Positions 1 to 9,862 of a DNA stretch of 60,000 nt are shown here, in pieces. Source of the stretch: Membranipora membranacea (taxonomy: Eukaryota > Bryozoa > Gymnolaemata > Cheilostomatida > Membraniporidae); contig OU612074.1 of assembly GCA_914767715.1 (NCBI GenBank), forward strand, positions 9,503,501 through 9,563,500, read 5' to 3'. The translations under genes and the position numbers were made by a program. Numbering within the stretch: position 1 is the first letter of the stretch; every line of letters begins with the position of its first letter. The notes below the pieces were generated by a model. That model did not search any database, was not told the origin of the DNA, and was given only the letters and a program-made list of their open reading frames with translations.

Positions 1-1135
1 AGAAGAGGGGAGGCTGTTTTTATTAGGATTACTGATGGTATTCACCGTGTCCCAACACTCTTTTGTGTTTTGTTCGGCATCAAGTCTGTTCTCAATAAAA
101 GCCCGTTTAGCAAATCTTACACGGCTTTTGACATCTACTCTCAGTTCTTTCCAGGTTTGTTGCTAATTCCTTCAGTTTAGGCATATTGATTGCTCACTAA
201 GAGTTGTCGACTCACTTTATGAGTTTTTAGAGTACATCTTCCTGATAGGAGCAGCAACGATGTTGGTTGATAGTTCGTTGTCTGGGCATGCAAAGAAGAA
301 TGCTCTTATTTGACACTTATATACCTCTACGTAACTTGTGTTGATACCTTAAGATCCACTATCTACAATATAATATAAAGCTTCATTGCCACGAAACAAA
401 GAATTAATATCATCAACTTTACTAGGTTTGGCCTCATCTGTTTTCTGAAACAGATATAACACAAACCACAGGTTATTATAGCGGTTTAAAACCATTTTCT
501 TCACACTTTTTGAGTAGTTATTAAGACTAATTATTAAAAATCCCAATACCTTGCAGGATTTAGCCTTCTGGCGTAGAAGGTTTGTGTTTTCATGTATAAT
601 AAGGTGATAATAAGTGTAATTTTTATATTCTCAGTCATGAAATACTAACATAGACAAGATATGACATTTATAATATTGAAATCATAGAAATTAACCTTGA
701 AGTTTTCTCTTTTGGGCAATTCTGATGAAATGACACATCCAGAAAATTTTTTCAAGTTGCACAAATCTAGCCAAGCCATATGTTTTTTGAAAGCTGAGAG
801 TCTCAACCTATTGAAAATTCACATTTCAATATTTGTTTGCTGCAAACAACATAAGACAGTTTAAAAAATATAAATCAATAATTTTATTGACTGACTGTGT
901 AGCTACTTTATTACTGGCCCATAACTTAGCTTGTAAGGATGTAATGGTATTGAAAATGATATTTTTCAGTTCCTAGTAGATGTGATGAGGTATGAATTAA
1001 AAAGCGTTCAATTAATTTGGATAATTTTTTCTTCAGCACCCAAATAAAAAATAGGTTGGTGACTGAAAATCTGTTACAATGAAAGCTACAAAAGTCTTTG
1101 CTGCGCTTTTATATTTTAAGCTATAAACCTCAAAC
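1..1135. other. Non-coding stretch, no gene seen
   Basis: AT-rich sequence with only short open frames. I see no splice-flanked exon, no recognisable domain and no repeat structure. It may be intergenic or intronic to a gene outside the window. Confidence 0.5.
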
Positions 1136-1205
1136 TACATTCAGCATGGTTGGAAACCCACGTTTACGTATACACAAACCTGGGTTTCCAACCATGCTGA
1201 ATGTA
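1136..1205. repeat. Perfect 25-bp-arm inverted repeat (hairpin)
   Basis: The arms at 1136-1160 and 1181-1205 are exact reverse complements over 25 bp, around a 20-bp loop. The arm contains CAGCATGGTTGGAAACCCA. No open frame is associated. It could be a very short mobile-element remnant, a cruciform-forming site or a small hairpin RNA; the sequence does not decide between these. Confidence 0.85.
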
Positions 1206-1827
1206 ACTTGGGTATCACAAATAGAAAGAACTATTATTTTCATCGTTTTTTGGCATAACAGAATTAAATTGTGACAGAATTGCTCCTTTTTTGTTACTGG
1301 ACTACAATTAGAGTGGAGGAGTTGAATAATAAGGAGGGAGTTTGTGACACGATAGTCTCACTCGGAGTAAATAAACCTAATTAACTCATAAGCCTTCATT
1401 GGAGCCGAGTTTATTTACAAAATTACAGTAGGAAGGTATAGCGTGCTAAGTTAATTTTCAAATCAGAAATTACTCCAATTCACGGGCACATACTATATCC
1501 TTGCACTATCTATAGAAGGGGGCCGGGGACTGTCAAACAAACTGAGTATGATGAGTGTGGAGTGAAAGGGAACAGAGTTAGGGATCAGTCAGAATTCGCG
1601 GCATTTGCTGATGAAAAGTTGAGGGGTACATGGGTGATAACAATGGGTGAAATTTGAGATGGTATTGTCAGAATTGTCACCAATCTGCAACATAATATCT
1701 TCACATATTTTTTTCAGGGCACAAAATCAGATTTGACCATTACGGCTCTCCTCCTCAACCATACCACCTATAAACCTAAGGCTATTTAGAGATTTAACCG
1801 AGTAGTAACTCCTACATTAAACGATCT
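1206..1827. other. Non-coding stretch
   Basis: I see no exon or repeat here apart from short purine-rich tracts. It lies between the hairpin and the first MITE copy. Confidence 0.45.
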
Positions 1828-2036
1828 GGGGGGTCTTTCAATAAGAAAGAGCGATGCTTTACTAGAGCAAGTTATCACTATTACATCGCTCAAAATTATC
1901 ACTCACTTGCTCACTCAGAATGTATATAGTGTCATCAAAGACTGAGCGATTTGAAAGCAAGAGCCTAGGAAGTATCGCTCACTCACTGAGCGATCAGTTT
2001 GCGATTGGGTTGTTACTAATCGAAAGACTCCCCCCC
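1828..2036. mobile_element. MITE copy 1 (non-autonomous DNA transposon)
   Basis: About 209 bp, bounded by GGGGGGTCTTTCAAT on the left and ATCGAAAGACTCCCCCC on the right, which are imperfect inverted termini. The interior is rich in the short motif GAGCGA and its complement, so the element is itself partly self-complementary. It matches the element at 42979-43218 along its length. It has no open frame, so it would need a transposase supplied from elsewhere. The right end runs into a poly-C tract (about 2030-2041), which blurs the boundary, and no clear target-site duplication is visible. Confidence 0.75.
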
Positions 2037-3503
2037 CCCCCGCCCCCAGGGTCAAATGAGTGATGAATTTTTCAACAGAGTGATTCAAAGCTGCTGAGAA
2101 AGATAGAACTTGATAAATAATTTAAAAAAAATAATTCACAAACACTTAAACTTGGTTTACATTCTCACTCGAAAATCTGTTACAGTTTTCTGGTAAATCT
2201 GTTATACTCTTTTTTTCAATGTTTTTCACTGAACAACATGTGACTCAAATTTATTTTTTGATCATTCTAAAAGACGGACATCATAGGCTCCACTTAGGTA
2301 ACACTTTTCAAGTGAACTCTCATTAATTCCTCGGAACTTTGCAGAATTCTTTCAGATTTTGATATGTGTATTTTCTGAGGAAATTTTGTTACACTTTTTT
2401 AGGGGGCTAGAATTTTGGAGCGCATTATCTTTATCTCAAAAAAGCCTAGTGCATATGAAGTAACATGTTGTTATGAGTTTATAACACTGGTGAGAAAGTT
2501 CTTAAGTATCACAGACTGGACGGAAAAGGTGCAGATTTGCAGAATGGACAGTGAGAATTGTAAATCTTTTACATCAGAATTGCCTTTTTTGTCAATGAGG
2601 GGACAACTCCTAAATTCTGGCTAGAACACATATTTGACAATGAGATAAAGTGATTCATCTGTATTCAAAGATGATATTGGTATTTTGTCTTCTGGGTCAG
2701 GGCGGAGTACCTGCAAACTGAAAGCAAATTAACATCTTAACATACGACTTCAAATATATGGCTACCTGAAAGACGGTCTGAAAACTTGGAAAAGATAAAA
2801 ATAACATTGCCTACAGGGTCATCAACCAACAATAATTCATAGAAAGAAGATTATTTAATTTTTACCACGCGAATCTGACATAAGTAGCTATCTTACTATA
2901 ACATGCACTGGTCTTTGGGAAGCCTTCAATTTAATAAATTGACAAAGTATGCTCGTAGATGTATTATGTCTTTTATTGCTGAGCCACATGTGGCAGAGAC
3001 AGATTATAGTAATATTATTTTGATGAGGCTATGCGATAACAATGGATCTAACAGCTAAAGCTCAGTACTTAGCATCTAGCTACAATTAATTGCTTTCAAA
3101 TTGACTATTTGATAAACATATATCTTTGGTGCAAAATAGAGATTCTAAAATATTGATAGTTGAATTATTTTAACTAATAACTAGAAACTAAAGCTGTTGA
3201 GGAAAATACATTCGGTAAAAAGTCTGTTCATTGTAGCCATGAACTTACATCCCCTTTTATCTAGTAAATTTTGCCTCATTATGATCAAAGAAATTTTGTA
3301 TAGTAGCGAAGAACTTTTCGGTAACACAATTTCATGTATGCAATAGTAGGTATATGTTTGTTTGTTTTAAAACCTTCTCTCCAGAGATGTTTACATAATA
3401 TAGAAACTTTTACTGGGTGCATAAAATTGCTAAAAAGAATCCCACTTGAAATAAAATAAAAAAATATATATAAAAATCAATACTCACTGGCTATATGTGA
3501 GAT
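2037..3503. other. Non-coding stretch downstream of the lipase gene
   Basis: This lies past the stop codon of the minus-strand lipase gene. No supported exon, RNA gene or repeat family was recognised. The frame at 2415-2624 has no domain and no splice-site support. Confidence 0.45.
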
Positions 3504-3954
3504 TTACTGATACATGAATGATTCACAGGAGCCTCTAGTAGTTTTGAGAGGTGCGCTGCCGACAGATTCTGATACATTGCTCTGAATATATAGATTAATC
3601 TCTCCAGGTAAGAAGTATTGCAGATGTTCATCAAAGCAGGTCAAGCATATAAGGTTTCCATAGGAGCAGTTACTGTCCTACACAGAAATATCAAAAGAAA
3701 TAAGTACCTGATAGAATTATAATTTTGTAACCATTACCTCGTTATCCATACACATAGTATAACTGTCTGACCGATTAATCTCAGTCTTGTCGTAATATAT
3801 CTCTCTTCTGGTGTGGTACGCGTGAGGACTGATGGCTATGCTAGTTGGTACTATCTGTGATACTAGATCCCATCTATTAGTTACTCTCCAGCTATTACCC
3901 ATCATCTGGAACCAAAAAGTAATTGCTACTGCATATAATTCATACTTTTATTTC

Positions 3955-4075
3955 TCTAATGTTAATTATTGCTGCACAATCAACAGGCTGCAACTTCATC
4001 ATCATATGATTCAGGTATATATTTGTACAACAAGTTAAACATTCCAGTCATGGGTAACTTGAGTAAGATAGTTAT
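3955..4075. repeat. Dispersed repeat, copy 1 (second copy near 50043-50180)
   Basis: This intronic segment contains GGCTGCAACTTCATCATC and ATTTGTACAACA, followed by a CCAGT and GAGTAAG stretch. The same order of matches recurs, in the same orientation, near 50043-50180. It lies in lipase intron 5 and is probably a fragment of an unidentified interspersed repeat. Confidence 0.6.
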
Positions 4076-4388
4076 TTATTTGTCAAGCACTCTATGAAGA
4101 TACTGTATTGACAAGGGGTTGTCTCCTCCAATACTCCGTCAATGTATCTTCATAAAGTTCAAAAAGCTGAATGTTTGGAAAGACTGCGAATCGTAAATCT
4201 CCTAGCTTGCTCTCTTAATTTGGTGGCTTGTCGATAATTTTTAAACACCAAATTTAGTTAGAGCATTGGCTTACCCTGTCATAATTATAAGCAAATGTTT
4301 GATCTCCCACTCTGGGCGAGCAAAATGTGTAGACATCAATGTCTTCAGCTCTGATCACACCATCAGCTACAAGATTAGCACCAAACAG

Positions 4389-4481
4389 TTGTGCTTGTGC
4401 CCCACATAGGTAAGGAAAGTAACAACATAATGATTGTGTGCCTGTGCTCCACCTAAGTAAAGGTTGTAACAACACAATGGA
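4389..4481. repeat. Tandem duplication of about 46 bp across the lipase active-site exon
   Basis: The units at 4389-4433 and 4434-4481 share TTGTG..TGTGCYCCAC, a TAAG run, GTAACAACA and AATGRA. On the minus strand each unit carries a GGAGCACAGGCAC-like sequence, the coding remnant of GGAQAQ. The duplication sits exactly where the lipase GHSLGG motif should be, and it is the likely cause of that motif's disruption. Confidence 0.65.
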
Positions 4482-4570
4482 CCGAGAGGACAAGCATGAC
4501 GTCTTAGTAATCACAATATCAATAGCAATGAACGGCACCAGCCTGAACTACATCATCACAAAAATTGAAT

Positions 4571-4945
4571 CTTCAAGTGGTAAGCCCTCAGTTACCACTT
4601 TCCTTGTGCGAAAAATATTTTTCTTCTTCATATTTTGAGTGATTGTAAACAAGTTTCACAGGCCCTTATATTCCAAAATTAGCACAGATCAATACATCTT
4701 AAAGTTGAAAGCCCTCAATAACAACTTCCGTTGTGCGGAAAATATTTTTCCTCTACATATTTTGAGTGATCATAAACAGGTTTCACAGGCCCCTATTTTC
4801 CCAAGTTAGCACAGACCAATTCATCTTAAAGTGGAAAGGCCACAATAACAACTTTCGTTGTGCTAAAAATATTTTTGCTCTACATATGGTAAATGTTTTA
4901 ATACGTTTCACAGGCCCCTATTTACTCCTGGAAGCATAGATCAAT
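4571..4945. repeat. Tandem repeat, about 2.9 copies of a 127-bp unit
   Basis: The landmark GCCCTCA / GCCCTCA / GGCCACA starts at 4584, 4711 and 4838, giving a constant 127-bp period. Each unit has AACAACTT..GTTGTGC, AAAATATTTTT, ACATATTTTGAGTGAT and GTTTCACAGGCCC. The units are clearly diverged from each other. The array lies in intron 4 of the lipase gene. Confidence 0.85.
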
Positions 4946-7690
4946 GATTATTGAAGTAAATTATTATCAATAATTAGTGTTTAGAACAACAAGTGATATT
5001 ATTATCAATTATTGTCACACTGTGAGTTACATGATGTGCCTCACACATTATCAGCAATGAGGTCGTGCGTGATGAAAATTTACAAGTGTCTATTAAACAG
5101 GTGTCTCTATCTTCTTAATCACTATAGATGGCCTGACAATAACATGGTTGTGCTGTAAGTAACTGATACACCTTACATACATTGCATGATGGTTATTCTT
5201 AATAATTTTAATGTTTCTATGGTTTAAGAGTTCCTTTTATTTACTGGTCAGGCCTAAATTCTAAATTTTGCGTAAACAATTTGAATGCTGTTATTCATTG
5301 CGACAAGATATGATGATGTTAATGTTAATCCATGTCAATGGATGTGAGGTCAACAAGATAATATTTTCAATTTCCTTCAATTATGAACCCCAATAGATAA
5401 ATAGTAGACCTATCAAATGAGTGCCCTCGGCTCATGATGCCCTCCACAGCAGATTCAATACAGGAATACACACTCTCATGTGCATTGTAGTTATAGGTCA
5501 GCACCTGAAATGTTGAAGAAGGGATCCTGTTATCTTGCCCAAGTAGCGTTTGAGATAATTGATATGTTTTATTAAGTATTTGATTGCAACTGTTGTTAGA
5601 AACTAACTAGAATGTTTGATAATATCTGAGAGCCCTGGTTTGCAAAAAAATACTCCAATTGTTACTATTTAGTATGCACTATTTTGGTGGCTTCTAATCA
5701 TTTGTTATGGTAGCATTGAAATCTAAAGTGTGTAAATATATTATGCATGATTGGTACGGCAATGATTGCCAAAAAAAAATTCTACTAATACTCACTTTGC
5801 CACCAGTAGCTGTGAAAGGAGTCATTCCAGTGAGAAACTGTAAGACTTACTCGAGTATCTGTGTTAAAGCTGCAGAGCCTCTGAATGCCACAGCTATCGT
5901 GTTATCGGACTGTGAGTATGATATAGCTGCAGCACAGTCAGCATAATCAAACACTAGATCACACTCCTTCTGTATAAACTCTACTAACTGCAAATGAAGA
6001 GTCACATGGTAGATGGATATGAGAAAATAAACAATACTGATTGCAAATATAGGGCCAAATGATTATAAATTATGAGTGAATGCTGAATGTAATAGCAAAA
6101 ATCAACTGGTATTATCAGTTTTGATTTGAAATAAACTTGTGCAACTAATCAAAAAGAAGGAATTTCATTTTATACGGAATGAAAGTCCTTTGCTTCCTGA
6201 GTTTCTAAGACAAGAAATACAATGTGGAAAATTTCTACGACTACTTGTATTTTTATGCCCAAAGTGTTTTCTATCCTCAATACATTTTGGCATGGCGGCA
6301 AAAAATCCTACTGCACTATTTTTCTCCGTCCTCTCATCAGACAATCCAGCAATGATTGAACACTTCGCTTAAATCTTACTGGAACTCAAACCTTTTGCTT
6401 TGTGACATATCTGACTTGTGTCAGGCTGGAAATTAGCAGTTTTCCAACTTACATCATCAGACTATTCACGGATAGCTCTTATCAATAAACCCTTTGGTTT
6501 ATTTTACTCACAACTGGCGTCAGCTGACTAACTGAAACTTACTTCATATTTGCCGTTGAATTCTTTTTCCATCACTGCTTGCGTTGACTTCTTGTCTTTA
6601 AGGTTTGGCTGCATGTAAGCTAGTGAGGACATCTTTGCCATCTCAACCGCTCGATAAGGATTGTAGGTAAGATACTCTGGCTCAGCGATAGCTAAGCACT
6701 GATCTACTCCTGTCACTTGCTGGTCTCCATAGCAGTCATTGTAAGCTGTAATAAGGTAAGTTTTAGTTTCAAATTCAACATTGCTATGATTTGAGAACAT
6801 GATATGTGAATACTTGGTATCTGCTAAAGATCCCTTGTACACCATTAACCATACAATTACCTAAACAGTGAAGAAAAATAGTCACAATTTTTTTACCCAT
6901 GCTTATGTGAATAATCATGTGCATAATTCAATAACCACCACCATTATGCATATTTCCATAACTACGAAAATGTCATAAAAAAACATTTTATCTGTTGAAA
7001 GATTGCAAGATTATTTAACTTACGATCTCCGTAATAGTGACAGTCCTTTGTCAGAGGACACCAGCGACAGCCTATCCAAAACTGTGTGTCTTGTGTGCAT
7101 GATCCACAGTCTTTATTTGATGGGCAGTAGCCTCCGAAAATTCCTGCTATCAAAAGCAGTACATAAACAAGAAACTGCATCACAGAAGAAATATTCGTTT
7201 CCGTGTTCTCTGATCGATTGGCAATCTGAAAATGACAGAATAAACTGCGTGACATTGAACTTATATATGCTTGATATAGCTGTCTGCCTTACACGATTAA
7301 TAGCAATTAATGTTGCAATCAATTAAGGAAGGCCTGTTTTGCATCATTGCACAAAATGTTCATTAGTCAAGCATCATCTCTTTGTTTCTATTATGGTTGC
7401 TCACAGTTAATTGTTTCAGAAGTAGTGGCACAAGAGGCAAACTAACAAAGTCAATCATGAGTTGTCATTGTGAAGTGATATATCACAGTATGAAGTGCAT
7501 CTCCTATCGAAAACAGTGTGCAAATTGATCGGAAACAATGATGATACTTTTAAAGCCTAGGATTTGGTTCCTTAGTTGTCACGAAGTTCCATAACTTCCA
7601 ATAACTTGGAGTTTTTCAGCAAGCAAAGCACATATTATCAACCGTATCACCAAAAAATTGGGCTTTTTTATAATGACTAGACTAAATTAC

Positions 7691-7801
7691 CTTATTATAC
7701 ACACTATCAGGATCAACTGCTTCCTGTGGATCACAGAGATGGAGCTGGTTTCTTACGCCCTCTACTGTACCTATTTGATGCCATTTTTCACACGAAGGTT
7801 T
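7691..7801 (-). CDS. Isolated putative exon, unrecognised protein
   Basis: On the minus strand, CTTCCAG precedes 37 open codons starting KPSCEKWHQIGTVEGVRNQ and ending in VDPDSVYNK. They are followed by a possible donor (AAG|GTAATT), or by two more codons and a TAG stop at 7684-7682. It could therefore be an internal or a terminal exon. The composition looks protein-like, and two cysteines and a tryptophan are present. No domain was recognised and no companion exon was found upstream. It may belong to a gene between the lipase and WSC gene A, or be a relic. Confidence 0.35.
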
Positions 7802-9862
7802 CTGGAAGAGATCTAACAGGTAGAAGCTCAGGGTCAGTGAAACGAGTGCAGAAGTTGATAATGCTCATCTGCAAGTCCACACAGTTTAGGAATGTCCTCA
7901 TATAAAACCTATTGATGTACCTAGTACCTAGTTTTAATTATTCAAAGCTGGGGATTGAATATGTTAGGAGTATTGCTCTAGTAAAAAAAAACTGATCGGA
8001 ATCTGTTTAGTTGCATTGTACATTTACGTGACCAATGCTTATGTTAACCTGCCAGCAGGTAATGTGCTGTCAATCATAGCACAAATTATGGATTGTGATG
8101 AGAAAATAGCCTGCATGTATTGATAATTATAAATGGACTTATTTTGGTAGTAGGTGTGTGATAAATCTTATGAATGTTTAATTTTTAGATTGTAATGTCA
8201 GTCAAGGAGATGGGATTGAAAAAAATTCTATTCAGAAACAATGACGTTTTAGAAGTGAATCACCTAATAATTAGGAGTTAGCAACTTCTGTGACTATTCA
8301 CACAGGAGGATATGGTAGATCATTGTTTATGATATTGTTGATTGTAGTCTGATTATTTTAAGGAACGCTCAACCATTACACTTCTTGTATTGCTGCGTCT
8401 TGTTGTCCTGTCTTGTCTTGTTGTCTTGCTTACTCAATATAAAATACGAGTGCTTCTTTATAGTAAAGCTTGATCAATCGAAATAAAATACTATCAATTT
8501 GTTACTCAGATATCGGCTCAGAACTATTTTAGCAACAAGGGATTGTGAGTATAATGTGTTAATGACAATTCATTTCTTCACAGAATTCCAATCTCAGATG
8601 GAGGCATCTCTGATAAAAAAAATAAAACCTTCGGAAAGTTCTTTAAAGGTTTAATGACACAGAATACCTATTATTATGTTTATAGATATTGAAAAGACTG
8701 TGCCTAACCAAACTGATTGTTCTTAATATTTGCTAAGTTGGGAACAAATTAATGAAGTTAAGTTTTCAGATGGTAACTCTTCTCTGTGACTGTTTTTAGG
8801 AAGGGAAAAAGTTTAAGAAAGAATCGAGTTTGTGGTTATCTTGTCACTGATTTATCCTATTGAACTCTATAGAGTTATGTATTCACACAAACAAACAGCT
8901 TTTCAATCTGCTGGTAGGAACTGTGAAACCAAAACTCAATGCATATTTTATTATTGTGCGCTGCTAGAGAGGCCGATAAGTATTTAATAAAATCTGTTAT
9001 TAAGATTTCAGGAAACCTGTGAGTAATTGGTAGTTTTATTATAGCTTCCATAACAATAACGTTTATGCTATGTCATTATTTGATGAGGCAAAACAATTCT
9101 GATAACACTTCATCACTGCCATTTACTGGACAAATATAATCATCTCAAGATAATTAAGCCTGATGGGAAAAAAAAAGTAGTTCATACTGCTGAGTTTAGA
9201 AAGATAATTACATTACACTGTTTTCACTATGGTTTTTAGATCAATGTTTCCCAAAAAGGTTTTAGTAATAAGTTTATGTAGCAGAAAAAGTTACGAATGA
9301 AGTTTGCATTTGCATCACCTAGACGTTTCCAAATGTCTGTTTTCATCCTAATTCCAGTCGAATTCGCTGTATTTGGTATTTTACTGGGAGTTTAAAAAAA
9401 ACCAGGAGAAGACCCAAATCATTACAAGTAGAAAAATTCTAAAATATCATTTTTGAATATCCAAGCATAGATTCATCATTACAAGCGATAAGGATTCCTT
9501 TGACTTTCGAGTATTCGTGAAACATCTTATGCAACAAATTATTTTGGTTAATATTCTCTCACTTACTACATACATTTACTTTTCCCCACATAGTGGCGAT
9601 CCAAAGTGGATTTAATAATTCTTCGAGGAACTGTGTTATTACATACTATGGTTTATCAAACAAAATATTCAGATCATTATCCCAGGACAAATTTAACTTT
9701 GTCGCAGAATTCCAAAACTTGCTGCATCTTTTTTAAATGAAAACAACAATAAAAAATTAAAGACAGACTTTCAGTTGAAGTTGAAGAATAAATGTTTTTG
9801 CAATGTGAATTTGGAATTGCAAACTCAATGTTTGAAAGTATCTGGTGCCACATCTGAAGTAT
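7802..9862. other. Intergenic, includes duplicated 3' flank of WSC gene A
   Basis: No gene is seen. The segment 9395-9570 is the reverse complement of 20206-20400, the 3' flank of WSC copy B; both contain CTTGGATATTCAA, CTTGTAATGAT and AAACTCCCAGTA when read in the gene direction. The segment near 9050-9240 resembles 30840-30910 downstream of copy D in inverted orientation. It is therefore part of the segmental duplication that carries the WSC genes. Confidence 0.6.
8190..8440. repeat. Left arm of a long inverted repeat flanking WSC gene A
   Basis: It is related to the reverse complement of 14640-14880. Shared blocks, in order, are GTTTTAGAAG, TTAGGAGTTAGC, TGACTATTC, GATTATTTAAGG, ACGCTCAACC and TTGTCTTG. 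The arms are about 240 bp, diverged, and 6.2 kb apart, and they enclose the whole of gene A. Confidence 0.6.

Larger units (their letters stand above)
3504..7180 (-). pseudogene. Secreted PSI-domain class 3 lipase, seven exons, probably inactivated
   Basis: Exons (minus strand, 5' to 3'): 7180-7024, 6745-6543, 5987-5796, 5504-5410, 4542-4275, 3905-3738 and 3677-3504. All introns are GT-AG and the phases agree throughout (1257 bp, 418 codons plus stop). Exon 1 encodes a signal peptide (MQFLVYVLLLIAG), then a cysteine-rich PSI-like module with CGSC and CRWC that continues into exon 2 (YNDCYGD). Exon 3 gives the class 3 lipase strand IAVAFRGSAALTQILE. Exon 5 has GAQAQLFGANLV and VYTFCSPRVGD (the conserved SPRVGD, acid region). 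Exon 6 has SWRVTNRWDLV, and exons 6-7 contain candidate catalytic histidines. The family hydrolyses acylglycerols. Two defects are visible: an in-frame TAA at 5849-5847, directly after ILE, and the absence of the GHSLGG serine motif, which should lie between AIDIVIT and GAQAQLF. It is either a young pseudogene or a diverged copy with a sequencing error or polymorphism at the stop. Confidence 0.75.

Noticed and set aside
6755-6856. Longer lipase exon 2 beginning near the TTTAG at 6851 (MVYKGSLADTKYSH)
   Set aside because: That acceptor breaks phase with exon 1. The acceptor TTATTACAG next to 6745 keeps phase and joins the PSI cysteines sensibly.
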